This document shows, piece by piece, positions 47,591 through 59,799 of a stretch of DNA of 64,000 nt. This stretch comes from Trifolium pratense. Lineage: Eukaryota > Streptophyta > Magnoliopsida > Fabales > Fabaceae. A model generated the notes under the pieces. That model was given only the letters and a program-made list of their open reading frames with translations. It had not been told where the DNA came from and ran no database searches. Each line of letters begins with the position of its first letter. The stretch's first letter is position 1. The DNA lies in assembly GCF_020283565.1 (NCBI RefSeq), contig NC_060060.1:34410001-34474000 (forward strand), read 5' to 3'. The position numbers and the translations under genes are program-made.

Positions 47591-47911
47591 ATTTTTATTT
47601 CTTTTTGTGTTGTAAAGGGAAAATAATTAAAAGAAGGCAAACATACTCCAATTTCAAACAAATTACCATGTTGTTTTCTTTTGAATATAGGATGTATGAA
47701 TTATATAAATCAAAATTTGAATAAATAGAAGTGTATGAATAAATCTAAATTAAACAAACTCAGTTTGAAAGTAATATTTTGCAACTCTTTTGAAATAATC
47801 TAAATCAAAGTTTGAATGATAGAAATGTGAAATTATCAATAATCTAAATTCAAGCTAGAGTTTTTATCCATTGAAAGGAGAAAACATAATTTCAGTTGGA
47901 AGAGAGAAAAA

Positions 47912-47955
47912 TGGATTGTTAGAAACAGAGTGAAGAAGAGGAAGTAGGAACGTTA
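47912..47955. repeat. 44-bp direct repeat, left copy
   Basis: TGGATTGTTAGAAACAGAGT and onward to CGTTA matches 48863-48906 with a single difference. Confidence 0.9.
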
Positions 47956-48144
47956 CTACGTTAGTGTTTTGTGTGGAAAAAGAGTTCAGATCACCTCCAT
48001 TTCGTTATGCTCCATTTTTTCCAGTTCATTGCTTAGATGTATAACATGTGGCATATAACAATTTCAATGGTTCAGATTTAAAATTTAAAAAGAAGTACAT
48101 TTGTTTAATTGAAGAAAAAAAACACTTTTTTTTCGAGTGAAATG

Positions 48145-48645
48145 TCAAATACCCCTTAAATTTCAAAATTCGTCAAATACTCCCAAAATTTGGAATAGGC
48201 AAATACCTCTGAAATTGTAAAATATCAATCAAATTGCCCTCTCCGTTAGTTTGTTCCGTTAAGTGCGATGATGTGGCTAATAAAGGGTGACGTGACATGA
48301 TGATCGGTACAATATTAGTATGCCACGTCACATGGAGCAATTTGACTGAAGCTATTTGACAATATGTTATAAATTTGAGGGGGTATTTGACCGTTAAAAT
48401 TTCATAATACCATTAAATATGACCATTATAGTGATATATTTGTTACAAATTTCGGTCAAATACCCACACTCAAATGAGTCCCAGTAACATAGACTATGAC
48501 TAGCAGGTGCCACGTATACAGTTAACGGTCACGTCATCAAAATAGACGGAATAAATGAAGCAGTGAATAATTTGATTAACTGTTTACAATTTCAAATTTC
48601 CAAATTTTAGGGGGTATTTGAAGAATTTTAAAATTTCGGACGAGT
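48145..48645. mobile_element. Inverted-repeat element upstream of APC2
   Basis: The left arm (GTCAAATACCCCTTAAATTT, CAAAATTTGG, CTGAAATTGTAAA) and the right arm (TTTACAATTTCAAATTT, CCAAATTTTAGGGGGTATTT) are imperfect inverted repeats, and an inner pair (CCGTTAAGTGCGATGATGTGG / CACGTCATCAAAATAGACGG) also inverts. No target duplication could be fixed. Confidence 0.5.
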
Positions 48646-48862
48646 CCCTTCTTCCTCGCACATTCATGTTCCTCTTCCTCATGCAATACAGCTTACACTC
48701 CTCCTCTCATCGCCGTCACCCTTCTTCTTCCGTTCCAGCGCCGCTCGCAACCGCCGCCCTTGTGTCTCTGTTTCTTTATCTTTCCGTCCAAACGCCGTTG
48801 CCGTTTGCCGTCATTTTCAGATTCAGGACAAAAACATCGTCATGAGAAATTAGGAACGTTAG

Positions 48863-48906
48863 TGGATTGTTAGTAACAGAGTGAAGAAGAGGAAGTAGGA
48901 ACGTTA
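48863..48906. repeat. 44-bp direct repeat, right copy
   Basis: One mismatch to 47912-47955. It lies 8 bp upstream of the likely TATA box of APC2. Confidence 0.9.
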
Positions 48907-48913
48907 GTATTCA

Positions 48914-48924
48914 TATATATATAA
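48914..48924 (+). promoter_or_regulatory. Possible TATA box of APC2
   Basis: TATATATATAA, about 120 nt before the start codon at 49042. Consensus and position only. Confidence 0.4.
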
Positions 48925-49041
48925 GCGGAACCAAACTAAATCAAATCGAGCTGCAAAACTTAGGGTATTAAGTCAGCGCAAAGATGTTGTATTGCTGATT
49001 AGTTGAAGTTCAACTGCATTGCCTCACACAAATTTATATCG

Positions 49042-52000
49042 ATGGAGGATTCTCATTCCTCTCTGTTCAACCTAGGGATTTTAGACACAGTCACCGAAGA
49101 TCAACTTCACGAAATCCTTGACAGCTACAACGCCTTCTGCAACGCCACACAATCTCTTCTTCTCGGTAGTGCCGGCGACATCTCATTCGGCGCTGAATTT
49201 GTTTCTCACGTTCACACCCTCTGCAAACACGGCCTGGAATCACTCGTTCCTGACCACTTTCTCAAAGTCTTAGAGGTACCCAACAAAGCATTTCACTTTT
49301 TACATTAAGATGTTCCAATTGTTATTCATCCCTTTTGCTCACAGGAAACGTTTCAGCGAAACGGGGCATCGAGATTTTGGCGGCATTTCGATCCTTACGC
49401 TGGTTTTGTTGGTTTGGACGAGAATGATGATATCAATGTGAGTTTTTATTTATGAACCTAACTTATCATAGTTTTGGTTGTGGTTTTCCATGCTTGATTT
49501 ATTGTGTTTAATGAAACAGATTGATGAAGATGAGATTGAGAGTGTGTTGTGTAATGCTTTGGAACAAATTTCTTTGGAGAAACAGTCTCATGAGAAGTGT
49601 CTTTTAATTTTGGTCCAGGCTTTGCAATCTTTCAAGGATCAAATGTTAGAGGCAGAAACAAATTATCTCATCTCTAAGTATCAATGGATTGTCTCTTCAG
49701 TGCTTATGACTACACTTCCTCCGGTTTTCCCTGGTTTGTAACAAATTTATTCATGTCTTATGTTAATGTAAATGAAGGCTTGCTATTTCATACTATAATA
49801 AATAAATACATTTATAGCTTTCAATTTTTCTTATATAATAAATCATGTCAACAATGCTCTTGGTTTTCACATTGAACTTCGCAGTCTTCTGCTTGCTATA
49901 ATATACACCAGTGAAAGTGATATAGTTCAGTTCTTAGTGTAACGGCTTCTTTGATTTTCTTAAAAATATTCTACTTGCTTCAAAGATTTTCTCATTAGAA
50001 ATGTAGTTACTGCCCTTTCTGTCTGTTAAGAAACATGGAAATGATAGAGAAAAACTTGAAAGCTTGTTGTATTGATAGTAGTAAGAATGAGATACAAAAT
50101 GAAAAGATGGCACTAATGAGTTCTAATTGCCTTATATTCTTTTCCATTTTCTACCATTAGCTATATTGCGTTGGTATTTTAAAAGAAGGTTGGAGGAGTT
50201 ACATACAAGTACAACCATGGATGGTGAGTTCGCTGACGATATACCTCTAAGTAAGGATGCCATGGATTTAGATGAAAAAGTAAAAATATGCAACAATGAT
50301 GGTGAGATGAATGTCGATGTGTGCTACAGCGACCTTCGTTTCTCAGAAAACAGTAAAATGGTGAACAACATTGGAAAAGTTGTTCTTGATCTCAAAAGTC
50401 TCGGATTTACTTCTATGGCTGAAGATGCTTATGCTTCTGCTATATTCTTACTACTAAAGGTGAGCTTGTTTATGAAATTCAAAATCTGGATCTTCCGCTT
50501 TTCCTCAGTCTCTTCCCATCTTTTGTTTCACCTTTATGTTGCACTTATCAACTGTCTCTGTTTGAGAGCATAATCTTTGGCTAGGTCATTGACTCATTTG
50601 TCTGAATTTCAGGCAAAAGTATATGATGTAGCCGGAGATGATTTTAGGAGTTCTGTCTTACAATCTATTCAAAGCTGGATACAGGTTTGTAGTGCCTATA
50701 TGTTTTGTATGTGTATACATTGTGTGCGTGTCTATGCTAGCCTGTTTAGATAAACAATGTTTTCACGATTCTAACATACGATGCTTATGACTGGAATCAT
50801 TTAGGCCGTTCCTCTCCAGTTTGTCCATGCCCTTCTTGTCTATCTTGGCAACTTTGTTAGTTACGAAATTACTTCATCAGGTCTCAAATCACCCTTAGCG
50901 CCGAAACCATCATCATGTTGTCTTGGAATTGATACTCCCTCTGAAAGTCTTGTCAGATGGAAGTTGCGGCTGGAATATTTTGCTTACGAAACACTACAAG
51001 ATTTAAGGATAGCCAAATTGTTTGAGATAATTGTTGATTATCCTGAGAGGTAGTTTGTTAATTGTAATTACCAGCTTTCCTTATGGGTTCTCTGTTAGAA
51101 AAATAATTAATTACCTTCTTTTATGTCTCATTAAATTGAATGGCATTATCAACTGCATTGACGGAAACATGTTTAGTGGGTATAGCTTCATGCAGCAGTA
51201 GAAGGAAAATGGCGGTTTTTCTAAGTTTAGTGCTGTTGAAAATTGATGTTTTTGGTTGTACAACTGGACAATGAAAATTTAATTTAATTATAAAACTAAT
51301 GCTTCATCCAGCTGCATGGTTTAACCTTGGCTTGAGTAAATTTTGAACTCCGACAATAAGCACTAACTTAACAAACAAATTCTTCGCTAGATCATATCTC
51401 ATTTGTTTATACATTTCTGAGCATTTATATTTCCTTTTCTCTCTGATGATACTTGAAGCTCTCCTGCAATTGAAGACTTAAAACTTTGCCTTGAATACAC
51501 CAGACAACATTCAAAGCTGGTGGAGTCATTTATTTCTGCACTGCATTATCGCCTTCTTACTGCAGGCGCATCAACCAACGATATATTACACCAATATGTT
51601 TCGACTATTAAAGCCCTAAGGACAATAGATCCTGAAGGTGTTTTCCTTGAGGCAGTTGGTGAACCAATAAGAGATTATTTAAGAGGAAGGAGAGATACAA
51701 TAAAATGCATAGTGACCATGCTGACAGATGGGACGAGTGGGAACTCAAGTGCATCTGGAAATCTCGGAGATAGCCTTCTTGAAGAGTTGAATAGAGATAA
51801 AGAAGTTCAAGAAAATTTTGGTATTGATGATGATTTTAACACTGATGATAGGCAAGCATGGATCAATGCCACACGGTATATTATATAATGAATTTTGATT
51901 TGCAGTTTTCACTGTTCTTTCTGATGTGGTCTACCTGCCAGGTTGTTAAATTGATGTTTCTTCTAAATGGGATTTTCCAAGCAGATGGCAACCTGATCCT

Positions 52001-55000
52001 ATGGATGCCGATCCATTGAAGGGAAGCAGAAACCAAAGGAAGGTTGACGTACTTGGGATGATTGTTGGCATAATTGGTTCAAAAGATCACTTGATTCAGG
52101 AATATCAAACTATGCTTGCTGAGAAACTTCTAAATAAATCTGATTATGATATTGACTCAGAGATACGTACTCTAGAACTCCTTAAGGTACTTATTCAAAT
52201 AAATCTCATGTTGCTGCTTTGTTTGACCGAAAGGTTAATATTTTATCATTTTTTGTGTGTAGGCATTCTTGATTTTGATATTCCTATTTAAAAGTCTCTT
52301 TAATGCTTTTTTCTGTAGATACATTTCGGAGACAGCAGCCTACAAAAATGTGAGATTATGCTCAATGATCTAATTGGCTCAAAGAGAGTCAACACTAACA
52401 TCAAAGCTACCATAATTCAGCCACCTCAGACAAGTAATTTCCAAGTTCAAATATCCCTTATTTGTGATCATTGCCAATTTGCCAAATATATTTTTAACTA
52501 TTATTTGCTTCAATTCCATTTCGCCAAAATTTGGCTATGCGCTCTTAGGTGTGGAGGTCGAAAACAATGCAATATCCATGGATAAAATAGCTTCCACTAT
52601 CATATCTTCTAATTTCTGGCCTCCAATTCAGGTCTGCAGATAAAATTGTTTTATTGATCATTTTTTTTGAATTTCAGATATTGTGAAAAATTTGATGTAT
52701 TTATGATATGTTTCAAATTATAATTCTCACTACTCAGCCTGAATATTATACTTAATTCATTGATATTATTTCTTAAATGAAAATGCCGATACACAATCTG
52801 CAATTACATTTTGTTTACCATAATATGGGCTCATCACTGCCTAGTGGTACTCAACCTGTTTTTTTTTTTCTTCTTCTTATTTTTAATTTCAGATATCGTA
52901 AAAAATTAATTTATTTATGTTATGATTCAGACTGTAGTTCTCACTACTTAGTGTTGTTAAATATCTGGTATAGTGCCGGTATACCGGTATTGCGTATCGG
53001 AATTTTGGCAATCCGATACGAAATCCGGTACGGCATCTTGACTCCGCTATGCTCAAAATAGCGCCGTTTTTCTCATAAACCGGTATAGCCGCTATGTATT
53101 GATATCGGAATTGGGTAATATTTTAGGCTTTTAGCGGTGGCGTCAGTGGACCAATATTTTTTTATTTATTTAAAATAAGCGGTTGACGTATATTAAAAAA
53201 CAATAAAAACAATGTGAAGTGGTGGAGTGAATGCTAAGAATAAAAAGAAGTAAGAAAGTGAAGCTTATCAAAGAGCGAAGCTTGATATGCTTGATGGGTT
53301 GGGTAACATTGATTCAGATGAATCAATTGAAGAAGCGAAAGATATGCCTCACTTTCTGAAAGTGAGGATATAATGATTATGTTGGGGAAAAGGAGGATGA
53401 TAATTCGATCTTTTATCACCAGTTAGAGCTAGAACTACCGATTATTAGTTGTTTTGAAGTTTGTACTACTTAGCTTTTGAGTTTTAAGTTGTTTTTAATT
53501 TCTGTTTTTTGCTTTATTAGTTGTTTGAATTTGAGATTTTCAGATTAATGTCGATCAATTTTTTTAATATCGTGTAGCTTTTATTTGTATTTTATGTTTT
53601 GTTTTATATATAATTATTTATTTTAACCACTTTGCGGCTTCTGCTATTTACCCGCTACGCTATCCGATATTTCTCATATCGTTTTTTTGGCAAACCGCTA
53701 TTCTTCAATGAAAATATCAATTCTTCAATGAAAATACCCATACATAATCTGCAGTTGGATGTTGTTCTTACTGATTTTTGTTTGATAAGAATGACTTCTA
53801 CACATGAGATGTAGGGATTATAATTGATTCCCTTACCATATATTTCAAATTTCAGGGTTCTCCTGTTTCTCAATTCCGTAGTTTGTAAATCTGAATTATT
53901 TTAGGCCACTCATCCTTACCCTGTCACAAGCAATTCTAATCCAAAACTTAACTTCTGTCTTTATTCCCCCGTCTTCTACACGGTCATCTCTCATTTGTTT
54001 TTACTTTTGTCCATTATGTTGAGGCGAATTTATATTTTCCGAAAGTAAATTTTCTACTCACTTTGTATATGTAAGAAGTTAATGCTGCACTGCATTGGTA
54101 CTTCTCTTTCAAAAAAAGGAAAGTGGAGACAAATCAAATCAGGTTTAAAATTTTGATAGCTTCTTTTTGAAGAAGCCTAAACAGTTTCAATTTTTTTTTA
54201 TTTTTTTTATATTCTGCTTTAATGTTATTCCATATAAACTCGTGGAGAGTTTCCTCAAACTAACAAGAATTTGTTGTAGCATAGTTGAATGAGAGAGAAA
54301 AGAGAGACACATGCCAAAAACCGTGTGACTGAATAGCATTGCAGAAGGTCTATTATATAGGGGATTATACACTTAATTACAAAATAAATATTCTACATAA
54401 TATGCTAGGCTAAGTAACTTCTAGATTAAGCTAGAATATATTTACAACACTCCCCCTCAAGCTGGAGCATATAAGTCAAATGCGCCAAGCTTGCCACATA
54501 TATAACTTGTTCTAGAACCCCGCATGGATTTTGGAAAAAATCCGCCAACTGATCATTTGAATTGACAAAGCTTGTGACGGTGTCTCCTGATTCAATCTTC
54601 TCAATGTTTGGTTTTCTCATGAAGGACTGGATTTGAGGCAATATCCAACGCGGCTTGATTATCACATATAACTGTCATTGGTGGTGCTTCTTCGAATTGA
54701 TGTTCCTTGAATAACTGCTTCAACCAACATGCTACTAGTGCCATAGTCCTATATTCTCCCCCAGTGCTTGATCTTGCAACTACATTTTGTTTCTCACTCT
54801 TCTAGGATATCAGGTTTCCTCCAATAAGTACACAATACCCAGAAGTGGATTGTCTATCAATGGGTGAGCCTGTCCAATTAGCATCTGAGTATCCAACTAT
54901 CCGAGTATGTCCTTTATCCTCATAAATGAGACTTTTTCCTGGAGCACCAGTATTTAAGAATCCGAATTAAAGCATTCATGTGTTCTTGACGAGGAGAATT

Positions 55001-58000
55001 TCAGAATTGGCTTACCACACTAGCTGCAAAGGAAATATTTGAGCGAGTGACTTTGAGATAATTAAATTTTCCATCCAATCTTCTATATCTCCTTGACTCA
55101 GATGGAGGCTCCCCCTGATTAGGTAGAAGTTTGACATTTGGATCCATAAGAGTATCAACTGGCTTGGCATTCAATAGACATGTTTCTTCAAGAATATCCA
55201 TAGCATATTTCCTTTGTGAAATTACAAGGCCGTCCTTGGATTGGGCTACCTCAAGACCCAAAAAGTAATAGACTTTACCAAAGTCTTTAGTTTGAACCTC
55301 ATTAGAAAGATGTTTTAAATGGAGTATTCACTCTTGATCACTACTGGTTATGACAATATCATCTACATAAACTATGAGATAAATGCGTCATTCGGCTCAG
55401 TTACAAAATAGAATGGTCAGCTTCAGTACAAATCATACCAAACTGTTTCACTACTGTGCTGAATCTGCCAAACCAAGCTCGAGGAGATCGTTTAAGACCA
55501 TAAAGGGACATGTGTAGCCGACAAACTAAGGTAGATGACACCCCCCGAGCAACAAACCCAGGTGGTTGCTCCATATATACTTCCTTTTCAAGATCACGAG
55601 GCAAAAAAATCATTTTTAACGTCAAGTGGATGGAGTGGCCAATGGCAAATAGATGCAATAGATAGAAAGAGTCTAACAGATGCCATTTTGGCGACAGGTG
55701 AAAATGTATAATTATGACCAACTTTCTGATTATATCCCTTGGCCACCAAGTGAGCCTTAAAACGATCAATCTTACCATAAAGACCAACTTTCACCGTATA
55801 AAGCTAACAACAACCTATTAACGACTTCCCATGAGGTAGAGGAGCTAGTTCCCAGGTACCATTGCTTTAGAGAGCACACATCTCGTCAATCATTGCTTGC
55901 CTCCAAGCTGAGTAGATAACACTTCACATGGAGATTTTGGAATAGAAACAGAAGACAAACAAGTCAATGTAATGAGGAGATGGAATTTGAGTACGTTGTA
56001 TACCTTTACGAATAGCAATGGAAGTTCTACGATCGGATCTGGTAAAGGCGGTGGCGAAGGAAGAGTGTTTGGAATGACCTCAGTATCTTAAACAGGTGGC
56101 GGAACATGCACAGCAGATGGTTGTTGACGAAGGTGGCAAGTTTGAAGAGGTCGTGGTATGGGAGGCTCCGCGGGAAGGTCTCCAGGAGGGTGTGCAGGAG
56201 GGGTCGCGTGAAGAACAAGAAAGATCGTGGACAAAACATGTGGACCCAAAGACACGGGGCGGAAGCAAGTGTAAAGGGGTATTAGAGAAAAGGATCAAGA
56301 GTGGGACTTGATTACTTAAGATCGATGAAGGCATGTGATTTATAAAAATGAGACGGAACATTACTATGAAGTAGTTCTAGTGGTTTCAATGAGATGTCGA
56401 TTTTTGTGTTTGGCTACCCAATTTTGTTGAGGTGTCTGGGCAAAAGAATTTTGGTGAAGAATACCATTAGAGGCCATAAACTTTTGAAATTGGTGAGACA
56501 AATATTCTTTGGCATTATCCAAATTGAGTTTTAACTTCATGATAAAATTGCTCAAAAATAGAGAATAAGTCAAATATGTTTTTCATCAAATGTAACCATG
56601 TGCAACGGGAAAAATCACCAATAAAAGTAACAAAATATTTGGAGTCCGAAGTCAAGATGGTTCCCCAAACATCAGAGTGAACTAAAGCAAAGGGGACGAT
56701 GCTCGTTTTTCGACTCAATTGGGCAAATGACTATGAGTGTGTTTTCCTAACTGACACGACTCACAATGCAAACCAGATAATTTGGGGACCAACCTTTGAA
56801 GTTTGAGGAGACTTGGGTGACCTAACTGATCATGCATAGTAAGAGGGGAATCTGTTGGAGGGCACGCTGTTGATGGGTTTGAGATAATAAAGGCCATAAG
56901 ACTTACATCCGACACCAAGCTGCCTTTTAGAAATCTGATCCTGCAAAGTAACATACTAACATTGCCATTAGTAAAATAGACAACACAATCATGTGAACGA
57001 GTCAGTCGACTTGTAGAATTTAAATTAAATGAACATCCAGTCAGGTAAAGGACAAATGTAATTGATAAAGAAGGGAGAATTCGGACAGTGCCAAATGCCA
57101 ATTCCTTGAGACTGTACTTCAGAACCATTGGCTGAAACGACACCAGGTAAGTAGCCATATATGGTGAGAGAGGAGAAAAGAGCCTTATTACCAGTAATAT
57201 GACAAGATGCACCATTATCAAGAACCCATGGGTTAAGAGAAGGTGACTGAAAGTTGCAAACAAATGATTGCGTAACAGCAGATTCTGAAACTTTACCCAC
57301 TGGAGGAAATCTTCATGATTGCGTAAATGCCTTAGAAGAATATTTGGGATGAGGATGTGGATGATCGCCCCCGAGAATAATTAACAGTCCACAAACAGCG
57401 CGTTGAAATTGTCGGAGAGAGAAAATACGTCCGAACAGGAGAGACAGAAAGTCTTGTTTGTACCACGTATTTCCGTGGATTGGAATTTGAAACTGACACG
57501 GCTCGTGGAGTTTTGCACCGGACAGAGAGGCGGCACATGCAGGAGCATGACGGGGTACCTGCAGCGGAGATTTCGGTGACAGGCCGGATTAAGGATTCCG
57601 ATTTGGATGTGCTGTGGTCTGTTGCCAGAAAGTTCGCCAGAATGGGCGGCGGCGGAAGTGGTGGTTTGTGACGGAAAGTGATGAATCTAGATGCCGGAAA
57701 GTGTCACTGCTATGGAGGAGGGGTAAACTGGAGTTGAAGCACGGTTTGCCGAAAAATTTCTCACCCGAGGACAGTGGGTCCACCGGGCAATCACTGTTTA
57801 GTTCAATTAGAAGTGTGATAATAGTCTAGTCTTTAAAATAAAATGAATTGTCCAACCAAAATATATTTTTATCAATTGCATTGTTGTCCTGCAAAGTTGT
57901 CTCTGTTCTATGATTGACTTCGAAGATAATTACAGGATGAGCCCCTTAACCTGCCTGAACCTGTTGACCAGCTTCTCTCTGATTATGCGAAGAGATTTAC

Positions 58001-59799
58001 TGAAATCAAAACACCCCGTAAGCTTCAGTGGAAAAAAAGTCTTGGGACTGTCAAGGTCAGTTGCTCTATTTATTTATTTTTCCAAATCTCATTGTCTAGG
58101 GATATTTAGCAAGTTTGTTGAATTTGATTTGTGGTGTTACCCCTTTCGCATTCTTTACAGTTTTGACTCTATTTTTATTTTTTTGCCTAATATTGTCATG
58201 CTCAATGGTATAGCTGGAGTTGCAGTTTGAAGATAGGGTAATGCAATTCACTGTAGCCCCTGTTCTTGCATCTATGATTATGAAGTTTCAAGATCAAATG
58301 AGGTATTGTCACAATCCATCAATACTTTTAGTCTGGTTGTTTTGACCGTAGTTTCATATTATGTTTCTGCTTTCAGTTGGACTTCTAAAAACCTTGCGGC
58401 TGCTATTGGGATACCTGTGGATGTATTAATTAGGAGAATCAATTTTTGGATAAACAAGGTAAATCTGTTAAATTTTCTCGGCATACATTTAGGCATTAGT
58501 AAACACTTCCCTTTCATGGTTATTTTTTTCTCTTGTTCAATCTGGAAACTTTTGTTGGATTTTCCAAAACAAAAATTCTAGTTAGTTTACACTATTTCAA
58601 TGGCATGATTTGCTGTTTGTTGAAATATTTTATAAATATTTATATCGATTCTATTTATTTTTTCTATTCCAATCACTCCTTAATTTATGGAGTGTGATTA
58701 TGTACTCTCCGGAAAAGGCTTGTTATTTGGAAAAACTAGTGATAAGAATGTAGCTATATTTACTGATGCTGATTGAGCAGGATCCATTACAGATATAAAG
58801 TTAACTTCAGGTTATTGTACCTATGTTTGGGAAACTTGGTAACACGGAGAAGTAAGAAGCAAGGTGTAGTTATTAGAAACAGTGCAAAGGCTGAGTTTAG
58901 AGCAATGGTCCCAGGAATTTTGAGGGTCTTTGGATTCATCGAGTTCTAATTATAGCAAAAACAAGTTTATGTACTCTCCTACAAAAGGAGCACCTTTTTC
59001 ATTGATTCAAATACGGATTCTATGTTTGAGACCACAAGTTATAAGTTTAGCGGTGAAGATGTAACTTCACTTGTGGCTGTCTTTTTTGTACGCAGGGGGT
59101 TATTGAAGAGTCAACAGGGGCAGAATCCTCTGACCATGTGTACACCATTGTGGAAAACATGGCTGAGACAAGTAAGAATGGAGGAGGCAGTGGCAACGCT
59201 CAGGAACTTCTTGGAGACGATGCGCTGGAAGACAGATCTGGGGCCTAAGTAGAAAATCAACTTCGGATGGAGATGACTGTGTATGAGGTATATGAAATTA
59301 AGTTCTTCATTAATTTTGAACTGTACTAACTTTAATTGATATTTGTGACTTGCTTTCATAATTTTAAAAGCAGACCTTTTTCACTATCTGCATGTTACTC
59401 TTAGTTTACACAATATGTGATAAATCTTTTCCAGTTTTCCCTTGAGATGATGGATTGGGCCGCACGAGTTCAAACACTATGTAATGTGAAATCTTGCGAA
59501 TAAAGACATCTAACATGCGTTGTCTTGTGGCAGAAATTTATCTTGGGGATGCTCAAAAACATTGGTAGCATGACATTAGATCGCATTCACAATATGCTCA
59601 TGGTAAGAATGGTTTTACACCTTCATGAATGTTTGGAGATATAGCATGATCAACAAGATTAATTATGTGATTCTTCTTTTTATAACCGCAGAAGTTTTGC
59701 ATTGCCGACAAATCACTCCAACAGCTGCAAAGCTTTTTGTCTAGTCTAGTCTCCGAGGAGAAGTTAGAACTTCGGGATGGAATGTACATTCTAAAGTAG
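49042..59799 (+). CDS. APC2: Anaphase-promoting complex subunit 2 (cullin-like), with an in-frame stop
   Basis: Sixteen exons: 49042-49275, 49345-49437, 49520-49733, 50161-50459, 50613-50684, 50805-51049, 51459-51875, 51985-52186, 52319-52433, 52549-52631, 57936-58055, 58214-58302, 58377-58458, 59096-59287, 59534-59602 and 59692-59799. Joined they give 877 codons plus the stop, the usual plant APC2 size (about 865). APC2 is the cullin scaffold of the APC/C ubiquitin ligase, working with the RING subunit APC11 to degrade cyclins and securin. Landmarks: FNLGILDTV at the N-terminus, [30 protein letters not shown] (cullin repeat end, about 563-575), [34 protein letters not shown] winged-helix residues in exons 13-14, and [25 protein letters not shown] at the C-terminus (given here in part). 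TAA at 59246-59248 is in frame after residue 805; the reading beyond it is still family-like. An ATG in frame 13 codons upstream (49003) is a possible alternative start. Intron 10 is 5.3 kb of repeats. Confidence 0.93.
52950..53700. repeat. hAT-like repeat in APC2 intron 10
   Basis: It starts GTTGTTAAATATCTGGTATAG and has CCGGTATACCGGTATTGCG; towards the end are TTTACCCGCTACGCTATCC and GATATTTCTCATATCG. Start and end are roughly inverted, in the manner of the GATAGCGG repeats elsewhere in the window. Similar 25-bp sequences lie outside it (52777-52802 and 53728-53753), possibly a diverged flanking duplication. Confidence 0.4.
54286..54449 (-). repeat. LTR of the APC2-intron copia element
   Basis: On the minus strand a GCTTGAGGGGGAG polypurine tract (54451-54463) is followed by TGTTGTAAATATATTC. 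A TATA-like CTATATAATAGA box lies inside. The other LTR was not found, so the lower end is approximate, set at a CTCTCTCA. Confidence 0.6.
54426..57783 (-). pseudogene. Decayed Ty1/copia polyprotein, antisense in APC2 intron 10
   Basis: Minus-strand order: gag-like region (about 57330-57783), protease ([14 protein letters not shown], about 57180-57240), GAG-pre-integrase ([14 protein letters not shown] and the [11 protein letters not shown] zinc motif, 56740-56850), integrase ([23 protein letters not shown], 56600-56700; [15 protein letters not shown], 56500), reverse transcriptase ([21 protein letters not shown], in part, 55700-55760; [24 protein letters not shown], 55450-55590), RNase H and the tail [16 protein letters not shown] (about 54510-54560). 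Several frame shifts and stops interrupt it. The element runs against the APC2 gene. No 5' LTR remains. Confidence 0.88.
58715..58990 (+). pseudogene. Copia RNase H fragment in APC2 intron 13
   Basis: [19 protein letters not shown], then after a stop [18 protein letters not shown], and [13 protein letters not shown] residues: the RNase H region of a copia polyprotein, in sense with APC2. Stops and a frame shift show that it is dead. Confidence 0.8.

Larger units (their letters stand above)
47591..48913. other. Upstream region of APC2
   Basis: No gene is supported. It holds a 44-bp direct repeat (47912-47955, 48863-48906) around an inverted-repeat element and a short GC-richer stretch (48640-48840) unlike its neighbours. 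Confidence 0.5.

Noticed and set aside
48618..48845. 75-codon frame resembling a signal-anchor protein
   Set aside because: It lies in the insertion between the 44-bp repeats, has no homology I recognise, and its hydrophobic run follows from CT-rich sequence.
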